Source: Bacteroidia bacterium
GTDB lineage: Bacteria > Bacteroidota > Bacteroidia > B-17B0 > Aurantibacillaceae
Direction of reading: 5' to 3'
Assembly: GCA_020846025.1 (NCBI GenBank)
Contig: JADLER010000079.1
Span: 1 to 43,287 of the forward strand
DNA: 43,287 nt
A program made the translations under genes and the position numbers. Below the pieces are notes generated by a model. The model did not search any database and was not told the origin of the DNA. It worked only from the letters and a program-made list of their open reading frames with translations. Below are positions 33,133 through 43,287 of the stretch, in pieces. Numbering within the stretch: position 1 is the first letter of the stretch; the number at the start of each line of letters is the position of its first letter.

Positions 33133-33705
33133 ATGTCTAGTACAACTAATAAAGAAATCTCTTCAATTGCAAAAAAATGGTACGTCGTTCGTGCTGTTAG
33201 TGGTCAAGAGAAAAAAGTAAAACAATATATTGAAGTTGAGATTAATCGTTTAAAAATGAATGATTATGTATCTCAAGTTTTAATTCCAACCGAAAAGTTT
33301 ATCCAAATTAGAAATGGAAAGAAAATTCAAAAAGAACGTTCTTTCTATCCTGGTTATGTGTTAATTGAGGCTGCACTGGTAGGCGAAGTTGCACACGTTA
33401 TTAAAAACATCACAGGTGTTATCGGGTTCTTAGGAGAAACAAAAGGTGGAGAAGCGGTGCCGATGCGCTTATCGGAAGTAAATAGAATTTTAGGTAAGGT
33501 TGATGAATTAACCGAAGCTGAAAGTGTGGTAACTAGTAATTATATGGTTGGTGAATCGGTTAAGGTAATTAATGGACCATTCAATGGATTTAACGGAACT
33601 ATCGAGGAAATTAATGATGAGAAGAAGAAGATTAAGGTTACGGTTAAAATCTTTGGACGTAAAACACCAGTTGAATTAAGTTTTGGCGAAGTAGAAAAAG
33701 AATAA
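33133..33705 (+). CDS. nusG: Transcription termination/antitermination factor NusG
   Basis: A 190-aa NusG that binds RNA polymerase, Rho and ribosomes. The NGN domain begins at KKWYVVRAVSGQEKKVKQYI (about residues 15-34), with SFYPGYVLIEA, and the C-terminal KOW domain at GESVKVINGPFNGFNGTIEE (about residues 139-158). Length is standard. It is followed by a 158-bp structured leader before rplK. Confidence 0.97.
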   Translation: MSSTTNKEISSIAKKWYVVRAVSGQEKKVKQYIEVEINRLKMNDYVSQVLIPTEKFIQIRNGKKIQKERSFYPGYVLIEAALVGEVAHVIKNITGVIGFLGETKGGEAVPMRLSEVNRILGKVDELTEAESVVTSNYMVGESVKVINGPFNGFNGTIEEINDEKKKIKVTVKIFGRKTPVELSFGEVEKE

Positions 33706-33745
33706 AAATATTAAAAAAATTGTAGGTTAGTACATAAGGAAAAAT

Positions 33746-33837
33746 GAGACGCTTTGCTGCTTCCAACTCAAAGTAATCTCCAAATAGAAAACCTCAATAC
33801 CGAAAAGTAAATGATGATGAGCCATCAGACACTTTTC
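33746..33837 (+). promoter_or_regulatory. Two tandem stem-loops in the rplK leader
   Basis: Stem-loop 1 (33746-33780): GAGA and CTTTG pair with CAAAG and TCTC, enclosing a 12-nt loop. Stem-loop 2 (33802-33837): GAAAAGT / ACTTTTC, a 3/3-nt internal loop, then TGATG / CATCA with loop ATGAGC. They fill the nusG-rplK spacer, ending 26 nt before the rplK ATG. Such leaders of the L11-L1 unit are often bound by uL1; that is inferred here. Confidence 0.55.
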
Positions 33838-33863
33838 AATAAACAAATAAAATAACAAACAAA

Positions 33864-34310
33864 ATGGCAAAAGAGTTATCAGCAATTGTTAAGCTTCAAG
33901 TAAAAGGTGGAGCTGCTAACCCGTCGCCTCCAATTGGTCCAGCCTTAGGTGCCAAAGGTGTAAACATTATGGAGTTCTGTAAGCAATTTAACGCTAGAAC
34001 TCAAGAACAAGCTGGCAAAGTATTACCAGTTATCATTAATGTTTACTCCGACAAGACTTTTGATTTCATTATCAAACGTCCGCCAGTGGGTGTACAAATT
34101 TTAGAGGCCGCAAAAATTAAAGTTGGTTCAGGCCAAAGTAACCGTAAAAAAGTTGGTTCTATTACATGGGATCAAGTGCGTACTATTGCTACCGATAAAA
34201 TTGTGGACATGAACTGTTTTACAATTGAATCGGCTATGAGTATGGTAGCAGGTACTGCTCGCAGTATGGGAGTTACGGTAACAGGCGAATCACCATTAAA
34301 AACTAATTAA
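33864..34310 (+). CDS. rplK: 50S ribosomal protein uL11
   Basis: A 148-aa protein of the GTPase-associated centre. Family hallmarks are [37 protein letters not shown] and the C-terminal [18 protein letters not shown]. It starts 26 nt after a two-hairpin leader and runs 25 bp ahead of rplA. Confidence 0.98.
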   Translation: MAKELSAIVKLQVKGGAANPSPPIGPALGAKGVNIMEFCKQFNARTQEQAGKVLPVIINVYSDKTFDFIIKRPPVGVQILEAAKIKVGSGQSNRKKVGSITWDQVRTIATDKIVDMNCFTIESAMSMVAGTARSMGVTVTGESPLKTN

Positions 34311-34335
34311 TTATTAACTAAAACAAGCTTTAAAA

Positions 34336-35028
34336 ATGGCAACGTTAACTAAAAAAAGAAAAACTGCAGATGCTAAGTTTGATGTAAACAAAGCACATAC
34401 AGTAGAAGAAGCTTCAAAAGTTGTAAAAGACATTACAACTACTAAATTTGATGCTTCGGTGGATTTAGCAATCCGTTTAGGAGTTGATCCTCGTAAAGCT
34501 AATCAAATGGTTCGTGGAACAGTTACCTTACCACACGGTACAGGTAAAACAATGCGGGTTTTAGCCTTAGTAACTCCTGATAAGGAAGCTGAAGCTAAAG
34601 CAGCAGGTGCGGATTATGTAGGATTAGACGAGTACATCGAAAAAATTAAAGGTGGTTGGACAGATGTAGACGTAATCATCACTATGCCTTCAGTAATGGG
34701 TAAAGTTGGTGCTTTAGGTCGTGTATTAGGTCCACGCGGATTAATGCCTAATCCTAAAACAGGAACTGTAACTATGGAAGTAGGTAAAGCAGTTACCGAC
34801 TCAAAAGGCGGAAAAATTGATTTTAAAGTAGATAAAGCGGGTATTGTACACGCAGGAATTGGAAGAGTATCTTTTGATGCCCAAAAAATTTCTGAGAATG
34901 CAATGGAAGTTTTACAAGCTATTGTAAAATTAAAGCCTAGTTCTGCAAAAGGTACTTATGTAAAATCTGTATTTATGAGCAGTACTATGAGTGCAGGAAT
35001 CCAAATCGACACTAAATCATTTAACTAA
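34336..35028 (+). CDS. rplA: 50S ribosomal protein uL1
   Basis: A 230-aa L1-stalk protein that moves deacylated tRNA out of the E site. Signatures include [38 protein letters not shown] and the terminal [13 protein letters not shown]. In many bacteria it represses its own rplK-rplA message. It is 25 bp after rplK and 20 bp before rplJ. Confidence 0.98.
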   Translation: MATLTKKRKTADAKFDVNKAHTVEEASKVVKDITTTKFDASVDLAIRLGVDPRKANQMVRGTVTLPHGTGKTMRVLALVTPDKEAEAKAAGADYVGLDEYIEKIKGGWTDVDVIITMPSVMGKVGALGRVLGPRGLMPNPKTGTVTMEVGKAVTDSKGGKIDFKVDKAGIVHAGIGRVSFDAQKISENAMEVLQAIVKLKPSSAKGTYVKSVFMSSTMSAGIQIDTKSFN

Positions 35029-35048
35029 TCAAAAAACAATCTGTTAGT

Positions 35049-35552
35049 ATGAACAAACAAGAAAAAACACAGGAAATAGAAAGAATATTAGACTTATTAA
35101 ACGCTAATACTAAAATCTATTTAGCTGATTGTTCTTCTTTAACAGTAGAAAAAGTTGGTCAGTTCCGTCGTTCTTGCTTTGAGAAAAAAGTTGTAATGCA
35201 GGTTGTTAAAAACACGTTATTAAAGAAAGCTTTAGAGCGTGCTAACGACAGCAAAATGGCTGAATTAATCCCAGCATTAAAAGGCGAAACAGCTTTAATG
35301 TTTACAGAGGTGTCTAACATCCCCGCTAAATTAATTAAAGACTTCCGCAAAGGCGGTGACAAACCAAAATTAAAAGCAGCTTATGTTGAAGAAATGATTT
35401 TTATCGGCGACGATAAATTAGAGTCTTTAGCAGCATTAAAATCGAAAAACGAGTTAATCGGCGAAATCATTGGCTTATTAAAATCTCCTATCCAACGTGT
35501 GATAGGTGGTTTAGAGAACAAAACCAAAGATGGTGCTGAAGCAGCCGCATAA
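35049..35552 (+). CDS. rplJ: 50S ribosomal protein uL10
   Basis: A 167-aa base of the ribosomal stalk that carries bL12 dimers on its C-terminal helix. The N-terminal EKTQEIERILDLLNANTKIYLADCSSL, and VVKNTLLKKALE, are typical. With only 20 bp after rplA, there is no space for the classic L10 leader. rplL follows after 77 bp. Confidence 0.97.
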   Translation: MNKQEKTQEIERILDLLNANTKIYLADCSSLTVEKVGQFRRSCFEKKVVMQVVKNTLLKKALERANDSKMAELIPALKGETALMFTEVSNIPAKLIKDFRKGGDKPKLKAAYVEEMIFIGDDKLESLAALKSKNELIGEIIGLLKSPIQRVIGGLENKTKDGAEAAA

Positions 35553-35629
35553 TTAAAAACTGAACAAAAGAACAGTCAAAAAAACAAAAACAATTAACAT
35601 TAAACATTAACATTTAAAAACTAATAAAA

Positions 35630-36007
35630 ATGGCAGACGTAAAAGCAATCGCTGAAACATTAGTAAACTTAACAGTAAAAGAAGTACAGGAATTAGCAAC
35701 TGTATTAAAAGACGAATACGGAATTGAACCAGCAGCAGCTGCAGTAGTAGTTGCAGGTGGTGGTGCAGCTGGCGGAGCAGACGCGGGTGCAGCTAAAACA
35801 GCATTTGATGTAATTTTAGTTGACGCAGGTGCAGCTAAATTAGGTGTTGTAAAAGTTGTAAAAGACTTAACAGGACTTGGCTTAAAAGAAGCTAAAGACT
35901 TAGTAGATGGCGCTCCAAAACCAGTTAAAGAAGGTATTGCAAAAGAAGAAGCTGAGTCTATTAAAAAGGCTTTAGAAGAAGCTGGTGCAAAAGTAGAAGT
36001 AAAATAA
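35630..36007 (+). CDS. rplL: 50S ribosomal protein bL12
   Basis: A 125-aa stalk protein that recruits translation GTPases. The N-terminal dimerisation helix, a Gly/Ala-rich hinge ([17 protein letters not shown], about residues 40-56) and the C-terminal domain ([16 protein letters not shown], then [19 protein letters not shown]) are all visible. Followed by a strong hairpin and then rpoB. Confidence 0.98.
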   Translation: MADVKAIAETLVNLTVKEVQELATVLKDEYGIEPAAAAVVVAGGGAAGGADAGAAKTAFDVILVDAGAAKLGVVKVVKDLTGLGLKEAKDLVDGAPKPVKEGIAKEEAESIKKALEEAGAKVEVK

Positions 36008-36024
36008 TTTACTCATATTTAAGA

Positions 36025-36059
36025 GTTAAGGCTCTCCCTGCATTGCAAAGAGCCTTAAC
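36025..36059 (+). terminator. Perfect hairpin between rplL and rpoB
   Basis: GTTAAGGCTCT (36025-36035) pairs exactly with 36049-36059 around a 13-nt loop. It is followed by CCTTTCTGC, not a U-run, so a partial attenuator or RNA-processing stem is more likely than a full terminator. It lies 17 bp past rplL. Confidence 0.55.
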
Positions 36060-36121
36060 CCTTTCTGCTTTTAGTCATCAGAGTTCTCTTTTAATATACA
36101 AACCAAATAAACTTAAATACC

Positions 36122-39100
36122 TTGGCTACAACAGTAAAAAAATCACAGAGAATAAATTTCTCTTCTAATAAATTCCCAGTTGATTATCCAGATTTCTTGG
36201 ATATTCAAATCAAATCCTTTCAGGATTTTTTTCAATTAGAAACCACTCCCGAAAACCGTAAAAACGAAGGATTGTTTCGCGTATTTGCCGAAAATTTCCC
36301 AATTTCTGACGCCAGAAATAATTTCGTATTAGAGTTTTTGGATTATTTTGTTGATCCTCCACGCTACGGACTAGATGAATGTATCAGTAGAGGCTTAACA
36401 TACTCAGTACCTTTAAAAGCTAAATTAAAACTTTATTGTACTGACCCTGAACATGAAGATTTTGAAACCATTGTGCAGGATGTTTATTTAGGAACAATTC
36501 CATACATGACACCAAAAGGTTCGTTTGTAATTAATGGTGCTGAACGTGTTATTGTTTCTCAATTACATCGTTCGCCTGGTGTGTTCTTTGGCCAAAGCCG
36601 TCACGCCAATGGTACTAAATTATATAGTGCTCGTGTTATCCCTTTCAAAGGTTCTTGGATTGAATTTGCTACCGACATTAACAACGTGATGTATGCATAC
36701 ATTGATCGTAAGAAAAAGTTACCTGTAACCACATTACTACGTGCTATTGGTTTTGAAAGCGATAAACAAATCTTAGAAATTTTTGGTCTTGCTGATGAGG
36801 TTAAAGTTTCAAAGGCAGGTTTAAAACGCGAAGTAGGTCGTAGATTAGCGGCTCGTGTTTTAAAAACTTGGATTGAAGACTTTGTTGATGAAGATACCGG
36901 AGAGGTAGTTTCTATCGAGCGTAACGAAGTTATTTTAGATCGTGAAACAGTTTTAGAAGATGCACACATTGATTTAATTGCGGATAATGGCGTTAAATCT
37001 ATCATCTTACATAAAGAAAATGTAAATTCAGCAGATTTTGCTATTATTTACAATACCTTACAAAAAGACTCAACCAACTCAGAAAAAGAAGCGATTGAAT
37101 ACATTTATCGTTTACTTCGTAATGCTGAACCACCAGATGAGGAAACAGCACGTGGCGTAATTGATAAATTATTCTTCTCTGATAAACGTTACGATTTAGG
37201 AGAAGTAGGACGTTTCCGTATCAATAAAAAATTAGGAATTGATATTCCTATGAACATTAGAGTATTAACGAGAGAAGATATTATCTTGATTATGAAATAT
37301 CTTATTGAATTAATTAACTCTAAAACAGATGTTGATGATATTGACCACTTATCAAATCGTCGTGTACGTACTGTTGGTGAGCAATTATTTTCACAATTTG
37401 GTGTTGGATTAGCTCGTATGGCTCGTACAATTCGCGAACGTATGAATGTACGCGATAACGAGGTATTTACGCCAACCGATTTGATTAATGCTAAAACATT
37501 ATCTTCGTTAATTAATTCATTCTTTGGAACAAATCAGTTATCTCAATTTATGGATCAAACTAATCCATTATCAGAGATTACACATAAGCGTCGTTTATCG
37601 GCACTCGGGCCAGGAGGTTTAAGCCGTGAGCGTGCTGGTTTCGAGGTGCGTGACGTTCATTATACTCACTATGGTCGTTTGTGTACTATTGAAACACCAG
37701 AAGGTCCAAACATTGGATTAATTTCTTCGTTGTGTGTATTTGCTAAAGTAAATAAGTTAGGATTTATTGAAACACCATTCCGTACAGTAACAAATGGTAA
37801 AGTTGATGTAAACAAAGGCATTACTTATTTAACTGCCGAAGAAGAAGATTTAAAAAATATTGCTCAAACAAGTGCTGAATTAGATGATAAAGGAAACTTT
37901 AAAGATGATAAAGTTACCGCTCGTTACGAAGGAGATTTCCCAGTATTAGAGCCATCTCAAATTCATTTAATGGACGTGGCACCAAACCAAATTGCCTCTA
38001 TTGCTGCTTCATTAATTCCATTCTTAGAACATGATGATGCTAACCGTGCCTTAATGGGTTCGAACATGCAGCGTCAAGCGGTTCCATTAATGCGTCCTCA
38101 AGCACCAATTGTAGGGACAGGTATCGAAGCTCGTGTGGCAGAAGATAGCCGCGTGTTAATTAACGCAGAAGGTGAAGGTGTTGTTGAGTATGTTGACGCT
38201 CGTGAAATTGTTATTCGTTATAATCGCTCAAAAGACGAACAGTTAGTGAGTTTTGAAGGCGATGTAAGAACATATAAATTAACTAAGTTCCAAAAAACCA
38301 ATCAAAGTACTTGTATGAACCTTAAGCCAATTGTGAAAAAAGGCGATAAGGTAACTAAAGGACAAGTGTTGTGTGAGGGTTATGCAACCGAAAACGGAGA
38401 ATTAGCACTGGGTCGTAACTTAAAAGTAGCTTTTATGCCTTGGAAAGGGTATAACTTTGAGGATGCGATTGTAATTAACGAAAAAATTATTCGTGATGAT
38501 ATATTCACTTCAATTCATATTGATGAATATTCATTAGAGGTTCGTGATACCAAACGTGGTATGGAAGAATTAACACCAGACATTCCAAATGTATCTGAAG
38601 ACGCTACAAAAGACCTAGATGAAAAAGGAATTATTCGTATTGGGGCTGAGGTTAAAGAGGGTGATATCTTAATAGGAAAAATTACACCTAAAGGAGAAAC
38701 AGATCCGTCACCAGAAGAAAAATTATTACGTGCTATCTTTGGCGACAAAGCTGGTGATGTTAAAGATGCTTCCTTACGCGTATCCCCTTCTATTAAAGGA
38801 GTAATTGTAGATAAAAAATTGTTCTCTCGTGCTATTAAAGATAAAAAACAAAAAGCCGACGAAAAACCTTTATTAGAAAAATTAGATGCGGATCATTATA
38901 AGGATGTAGCTAATATTAAATATCAATTAATTGAAAAATTATTTGAGTTAGTAAATGGTCGTACATCGCAAGGTGTAACCAACATCTTAGGCGAAGAAAT
39001 TATAACAAAAGGCACTAAGTTTACTCAAAAATTATTAGAGAAAGTTGATTTCTCAGAAGTAAATCCAGGAAACTGGACTACTGATAAAGATAAAAATGAG

Positions 39101-39934
39101 CAAATAGAGCGTTTGTTACATAATTTTATGATTAAGTATAACGATTACTTAGGTCAGTATAAACGTGCTAAATTCCAAATAACAGTTGGAGACGAACTAC
39201 CAAATGGTATTGTACAATTAGCTAAAGTTTACCTTGCTCAAAAACGTAAGTTAAGAGTGGGTGATAAAATGGCTGGTCGTCATGGTAACAAAGGTATTGT
39301 GGCTCGTATTGTAAAAGAAGAAGATATGCCATTCTTAGAAGATGGAACACCAGTAGATATCGTATTAAATCCATTAGGTGTACCTTCTCGTATGAATATT
39401 GGACAAATTTACGAAACGGTGTTAGCTTGGGCTGGACAAAAATTAGGATTAAAATTCTCTACACCAATCTTTGATGGTGCATCTATGGAACAAATAGATG
39501 AATACACAAGTAAAGCAGGAATTCCACAATATGGTCGTACTTATTTATTTGACGGTGGAACAGGTGAGAAGTTTGACCAACCGGCAACTGTAGGTATTAT
39601 TTACATGTTAAAATTAGGACACATGGTAGATGATAAGATGCATGCTCGTTCTATAGGACCTTACTCATTAATTACACAACAACCATTGGGTGGTAAAGCA
39701 CAATTTGGTGGTCAGCGTTTTGGTGAGATGGAGGTGTGGGCATTAGAAGCTTATGGAGCTGCTAATGTGTTACAAGAATTATTAACTGTAAAATCAGATG
39801 ATGTTATGGGTCGTGCAAAAGCTTATGAAGCTATTGTAAAAGGCGAAAACATCCCTACTCCAGGCATTCCAGAATCATTTAATGTATTAATGCACGAATT
39901 ACGTGGATTAGCTTTAGATGTAACGTTAGATTAA
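36122..39934 (+). CDS. rpoB: RNA polymerase subunit beta
   Basis: A 1270-aa catalytic subunit that forms one half of the active-centre cleft. The rifampicin region [20 protein letters not shown] keeps Asp478, His488 and Ser493 (E. coli 516, 526 and 531), so this gene looks rifampicin-sensitive. Other hallmarks are [35 protein letters not shown]-type (here [14 protein letters not shown]) and the C-terminal [22 protein letters not shown]. The start is TTG 36122, giving [13 protein letters not shown]; no ATG fits. It lies 114 bp after rplL. Confidence 0.98.
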   Translation: MATTVKKSQRINFSSNKFPVDYPDFLDIQIKSFQDFFQLETTPENRKNEGLFRVFAENFPISDARNNFVLEFLDYFVDPPRYGLDECISRGLTYSVPLKAKLKLYCTDPEHEDFETIVQDVYLGTIPYMTPKGSFVINGAERVIVSQLHRSPGVFFGQSRHANGTKLYSARVIPFKGSWIEFATDINNVMYAYIDRKKKLPVTTLLRAIGFESDKQILEIFGLADEVKVSKAGLKREVGRRLAARVLKTWIEDFVDEDTGEVVSIERNEVILDRETVLEDAHIDLIADNGVKSIILHKENVNSADFAIIYNTLQKDSTNSEKEAIEYIYRLLRNAEPPDEETARGVIDKLFFSDKRYDLGEVGRFRINKKLGIDIPMNIRVLTREDIILIMKYLIELINSKTDVDDIDHLSNRRVRTVGEQLFSQFGVGLARMARTIRERMNVRDNEVFTPTDLINAKTLSSLINSFFGTNQLSQFMDQTNPLSEITHKRRLSALGPGGLSRERAGFEVRDVHYTHYGRLCTIETPEGPNIGLISSLCVFAKVNKLGFIETPFRTVTNGKVDVNKGITYLTAEEEDLKNIAQTSAELDDKGNFKDDKVTARYEGDFPVLEPSQIHLMDVAPNQIASIAASLIPFLEHDDANRALMGSNMQRQAVPLMRPQAPIVGTGIEARVAEDSRVLINAEGEGVVEYVDAREIVIRYNRSKDEQLVSFEGDVRTYKLTKFQKTNQSTCMNLKPIVKKGDKVTKGQVLCEGYATENGELALGRNLKVAFMPWKGYNFEDAIVINEKIIRDDIFTSIHIDEYSLEVRDTKRGMEELTPDIPNVSEDATKDLDEKGIIRIGAEVKEGDILIGKITPKGETDPSPEEKLLRAIFGDKAGDVKDASLRVSPSIKGVIVDKKLFSRAIKDKKQKADEKPLLEKLDADHYKDVANIKYQLIEKLFELVNGRTSQGVTNILGEEIITKGTKFTQKLLEKVDFSEVNPGNWTTDKDKNEQIERLLHNFMIKYNDYLGQYKRAKFQITVGDELPNGIVQLAKVYLAQKRKLRVGDKMAGRHGNKGIVARIVKEEDMPFLEDGTPVDIVLNPLGVPSRMNIGQIYETVLAWAGQKLGLKFSTPIFDGASMEQIDEYTSKAGIPQYGRTYLFDGGTGEKFDQPATVGIIYMLKLGHMVDDKMHARSIGPYSLITQQPLGGKAQFGGQRFGEMEVWALEAYGAANVLQELLTVKSDDVMGRAKAYEAIVKGENIPTPGIPESFNVLMHELRGLALDVTLD

Positions 39935-39946
39935 TTTAAAATTGAT

Positions 39947-39976
39947 GATATAAGGTTTAGCAATAAACCTTATATC
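39947..39976 (+). other. Perfect 13-bp stem with GCAA loop between rpoB and rpoC
   Basis: GATATAAGGTTTA (39947-39959) pairs with 39964-39976 without a mismatch, closed by a GCAA tetraloop of the stable GNRA type. There is no U-run. It occupies most of the 62-bp spacer and ends 20 bp before the rpoC ATG, so it may guide RNA processing or tune rpoC translation. Confidence 0.65.
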
Positions 39977-39996
39977 TAAAATCATTAATAAAAGAT

Positions 39997-42900
39997 ATGG
40001 CTTTAAGAAAAGACAACAAAGTAAAATCAAACTTCTCGAAAATCACGATTAGTTTGGCTTCTCCAGAAACGATTTTAAATCGTAGTGCTGGCGAAGTATT
40101 AAAACCAGAGACCATTAACTACCGTACGTATAAACCAGAAAGAGATGGTTTATTCTGTGAACGTATTTTCGGTCCTGTAAAAGATTACGAATGTCATTGC
40201 GGAAAATACAAGCGTATTCGTTATAAAGGTATCATCTGCGACCGTTGTGGAGTTGAAGTTACTGAAAAGAAAGTTCGTCGTGAGCGTATGGGACACATTA
40301 ACTTAGTAGTTCCTGTGGCTCATATTTGGTATTTCCGTTCATTACCAAATAAAATTGGTTACTTATTAGGATTACCAACTAAGAAATTAGATATGATTAT
40401 TTACTACGAACGTTACGTAGTAATTAATGCTGGTATTGCTGCTCAAAACGGTACGCAATACTTAGATTTCTTAACCGAAGAAGAATACTTAAATTTAGTA
40501 GATAGCTTACCTAAAGAAAATGCTTTATTAGAAGATAATGATCCTAATAAGTTTATTGCTAAGATGGGAGCTGAGGCGCTTCAAGATTTATTAGCTCGTT
40601 TAGAGTTAGATGAATTATCTTACGAATTGAGACACAAAGCAAATACCGAAACTTCGCAACAACGTAAAAACGAAGCTTTAAAACGCTTACAAGTTATTGA
40701 AGCTTTCCGCGCCGCTAATAAAAATATTGAAAATCGCCCAGAGTGGATGATTATTAAAACAGTACCGGTTATTCCACCAGAATTACGTCCGTTAGTTCCA
40801 TTAGACGGTGGCCGTTTTGCTACATCAGATTTGAATGACTTATACCGTCGTGTAATTATTCGTAATAACCGTTTAAAACGATTAATCGAAATTAAAGCGC
40901 CAGACGTAATTTTACGTAATGAAAAACGTATGTTACAAGAATCGGTAGATTCATTATTTGACAATTCACGTAAATCAAATGCTGTAAAAACCGAATCGAA
41001 CCGTGCATTAAAATCTTTATCAGATTCATTAAAAGGAAAACAAGGTCGTTTCCGTCAAAACTTATTAGGTAAACGTGTTGATTATTCGGCTCGTTCGGTA
41101 ATTGTTGTTGGTCCAGAAATGAAACTACACGAGTGTGGTTTACCAAAAGACATGGCGGCTGAATTGTTTAAGCCATTTGTTATCCGCAAAATGATTGAGC
41201 GTGGTATTGTAAAAACCGTAAAATCAGCTAAAAAAATTGTAGATAAAAAAGAACCAATTGTTTGGGACATTTTAGAAAACGTATTAAAAGGACATCCTGT
41301 TTTATTAAACCGTGCCCCAACCTTACACAGATTAGGTATTCAAGCCTTTCAACCAAAATTAATTGAAGGAAAAGCGATTCAATTACACCCATTAGTTTGT
41401 TCGGCATTTAACGCCGATTTCGACGGGGATCAAATGGCGGTTCATGTTCCATTAGGTCATGCCGCAGTTTTAGAAGCACAAATTTTAATGTTAGCATCGC
41501 ACAACATTTTAAATCCTTCTAACGGTGCACCAGTTGCTGTACCTTCTCAAGACATGGTATTAGGGTTATATTACTTAACTAAAAGTAAGAGAAACTTACC
41601 TAATGATCGTGTAAGAGGTGAAGGAAAGGTGTTTTATAGTGCAGAAGAAGTAGTGATTGCATTAAATGAAAAACAAGTTGATATTCATGCACAAATTAAA
41701 GTAAGAATTACCAACGCAATTGAAGGCGATAAACTTGTAACCAAATTAATTGATACTACTGTTGGACGTGTAATTTTCAATCAAGTAGTTCCACACGAAG
41801 TAGGATATATTAATGAACTATTAACCAAAAAATCACTACGTGATATCATTGGTATGGTAGTTAAGAAAACTGGAATGGCTAAAACAGCTAAATTCTTAGA
41901 TGATATTAAAGATTTAGGATTTAGAACGGCATTCCGTGGTGGATTATCATTTAACTTAGGTGATATCGAAACTCCAGATGAGAAAATTAAAATCATTAAC
42001 GATGCACGTGTTCAAGTTGATGAGGTAATGAGTAACTACGAAATGGGTTTCATAACCAATAACGAACGTTACAACCAAATAATTGATATTTGGACACACG
42101 CTAACTCTAAGGTAACTAAAAAAGTGTTGGATGTGTTAAGTACCGACAAGCAAGGATTTAACTCTGTGTATATGATGTTAGATTCAGGTGCTCGTGGTAG
42201 TAAAGAACAAATTAAGCAGTTGAGTGGTATGCGTGGATTAATGGCTAAACCTCAAAAAGCAGGTGATACAACGGCTTCTATTATTGAGAATCCGGTATTA
42301 TCTAACTTCCGTGAAGGTTTATCCATCTTAGAATACTTTATTTCAACACACGGTGCTCGTAAAGGTTTAGCCGATACGGCTTTAAAAACAGCCGATGCAG
42401 GTTACTTAACTCGTCGTTTAGTGGACGTTGCACAAGATGTTATTATTAACGAAGACGATTGTGGTACATTACGAGGATTAACTGCTACAGCGCTTAAAAA
42501 CAATGATGATGTAGTTGAATCATTAGCAGATAGAATTTTAGGACGTATTGCATTAAACGACGTATATCACCCAACAACTGGTGAATTAATTGTAGCTGGT
42601 GGCGAAATGATTGACGAAGCTGTATGTGCTACTATTGATAAATCACCGATTGAATCAGTAGAGATTCGTTCAGTATTAACTTGTGAATCTAAAATGGGTG
42701 TGTGTGCTAAATGTTATGGACGCAACTTATCTAATGGACGTCAAGTTCAATTAGGTGAGGCTGTAGGTGTAATTGCAGCACAATCTATTGGTGAGCCAGG
42801 TACACAGTTAACATTACGTACATTCCACGTGGGTGGTACCGCATCTAACACAGCCGTTGCATCAAGTTTATTAGCTAAGTATGATGGTATTGCTGAAATT

Positions 42901-43287
42901 GATGAGTTACGTACTATTGAACGTGTAAACCAAGATGGTACTAAAGCAAATGTAGTTATTGGCCGTTCAACGGAGGTTAGAATTGTTGATGCTAATACAG
43001 GCATTACTTTAACAACTGGTAATATACCTTACGGTTCACAGTTATACATTAAACCAGGTGCAAAAGTGAAAAAAGGCGATATGATTTGTGATTGGGATCC
43101 ATACAACGCCGTAATTGTATCTGAATTTGCTGGTACTGTTGAATACGAATCAATTAAAGAAAATGTAACTTACCGCGAAGAAGCCGATGAACACACTGTT
43201 TTCCGTGAAAAAGTAATTATAGAAAGTCGTGATAAATCCTTATCTCCATTATTACGAATTGTAGATAAAAAAGGCGAACCATTAAAA
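39997..43287 (+). CDS. rpoC: RNA polymerase subunit beta' (partial, 3' end missing)
   Basis: Catalytic subunit that holds the active-site magnesium. The ATG at 39997 gives [13 protein letters not shown], and the frame stays open to the window end: 1097 codons, out of roughly 1400 expected. The first zinc site is Cys66, 68, 81 and 84 (CHCGKYK...CDRCG); the active-site NADFDGD is at residues 472-478; the second zinc site uses Cys822, 896, 903 and 906. It follows rpoB by 62 bp, containing the GCAA hairpin. About 300 residues lie outside the window. Confidence 0.98.
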   Translation, partial: MALRKDNKVKSNFSKITISLASPETILNRSAGEVLKPETINYRTYKPERDGLFCERIFGPVKDYECHCGKYKRIRYKGIICDRCGVEVTEKKVRRERMGHINLVVPVAHIWYFRSLPNKIGYLLGLPTKKLDMIIYYERYVVINAGIAAQNGTQYLDFLTEEEYLNLVDSLPKENALLEDNDPNKFIAKMGAEALQDLLARLELDELSYELRHKANTETSQQRKNEALKRLQVIEAFRAANKNIENRPEWMIIKTVPVIPPELRPLVPLDGGRFATSDLNDLYRRVIIRNNRLKRLIEIKAPDVILRNEKRMLQESVDSLFDNSRKSNAVKTESNRALKSLSDSLKGKQGRFRQNLLGKRVDYSARSVIVVGPEMKLHECGLPKDMAAELFKPFVIRKMIERGIVKTVKSAKKIVDKKEPIVWDILENVLKGHPVLLNRAPTLHRLGIQAFQPKLIEGKAIQLHPLVCSAFNADFDGDQMAVHVPLGHAAVLEAQILMLASHNILNPSNGAPVAVPSQDMVLGLYYLTKSKRNLPNDRVRGEGKVFYSAEEVVIALNEKQVDIHAQIKVRITNAIEGDKLVTKLIDTTVGRVIFNQVVPHEVGYINELLTKKSLRDIIGMVVKKTGMAKTAKFLDDIKDLGFRTAFRGGLSFNLGDIETPDEKIKIINDARVQVDEVMSNYEMGFITNNERYNQIIDIWTHANSKVTKKVLDVLSTDKQGFNSVYMMLDSGARGSKEQIKQLSGMRGLMAKPQKAGDTTASIIENPVLSNFREGLSILEYFISTHGARKGLADTALKTADAGYLTRRLVDVAQDVIINEDDCGTLRGLTATALKNNDDVVESLADRILGRIALNDVYHPTTGELIVAGGEMIDEAVCATIDKSPIESVEIRSVLTCESKMGVCAKCYGRNLSNGRQVQLGEAVGVIAAQSIGEPGTQLTLRTFHVGGTASNTAVASSLLAKYDGIAEIDELRTIERVNQDGTKANVVIGRSTEVRIVDANTGITLTTGNIPYGSQLYIKPGAKVKKGDMICDWDPYNAVIVSEFAGTVEYESIKENVTYREEADEHTVFREKVIIESRDKSLSPLLRIVDKKGEPLK

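Noticed and set aside
36601-37005. A 134-aa minus-strand frame within rpoB
   Set aside because: Antisense shadow of a conserved rpoB segment; Ser/Thr/Pro-rich composition typical of such shadows.

Overview
The window is a chromosomal segment of a low-GC member of the Bacteroidota. The evidence is consistent: several genes follow a TAnnTTTG -7 box (one with a TTTG -33 box 19 bp upstream), almost no gene has a Shine-Dalgarno sequence, a subtilase carries a type IX secretion (T9SS) C-terminal sorting domain, and a PorW/SprE T9SS lipoprotein is encoded. The tRNA(Thr-Tyr-Gly-Thr)-tuf-tRNA(Trp)-secE-nusG-rplKAJL-rpoBC order is also typical of the phylum. I cannot resolve the taxonomy below phylum level. 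I see no insertion sequence, prophage, CRISPR array or rRNA gene.

Layout. (1) 1-2640, + strand: tail of the ATP synthase operon (atpA, atpG) and its terminator. (2) 2672-5733, - strand: a GNAT acetyltransferase and a deoC-aldehyde dehydrogenase pair for deoxyribose phosphate catabolism. (3) 5814-13767, + strand: a glycan assembly and modification locus with APS kinase, a FemAB-like acyltransferase, an O-antigen ligase/polymerase, two SGNH hydrolase-fold proteins and an MBOAT acyltransferase. (4) 13787-19495, - strand: a secreted subtilase, a small lipoprotein, purB and a family 2 glycosyltransferase. (5) 19592-23103, + strand: a GNAT protein, a two-domain VOC protein, a Crp/Fnr regulator and a polytopic heme-copper-oxidase-like protein. 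(6) 23152-24279, - strand: the rpsF-rpsR-rplI operon, then a 517-bp gap holding what looks like a decayed gene. (7) 24797-30658: an M23 peptidase divergent from porW/sprE, bactofilin, atpZ, an AtpI-like protein and a C1 cysteine peptidase. (8) 30772-43287, + strand: the large tRNA-translation-transcription operon, cut off inside rpoC.

How the parts relate. Most of the window is housekeeping. The accessory interest lies in region 3, where PAPS supply, glycan polymerisation and O-acylation enzymes sit in one co-directional run, and in region 5, where a CRP-type palindrome precedes the regulator. RNA-level structure is unusually dense: hairpins, mostly without U-tracts, occupy many junctions of the atp and tRNA-tuf-rpo operons (including a perfect 13-bp stem with a GCAA loop between rpoB and rpoC). 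The one perfect Shine-Dalgarno I found is in front of rplI, in the operon that also encodes bS6 and bS18. I did not find a clear-cut undescribed system; the glycan locus and the RNA features are the best candidates.
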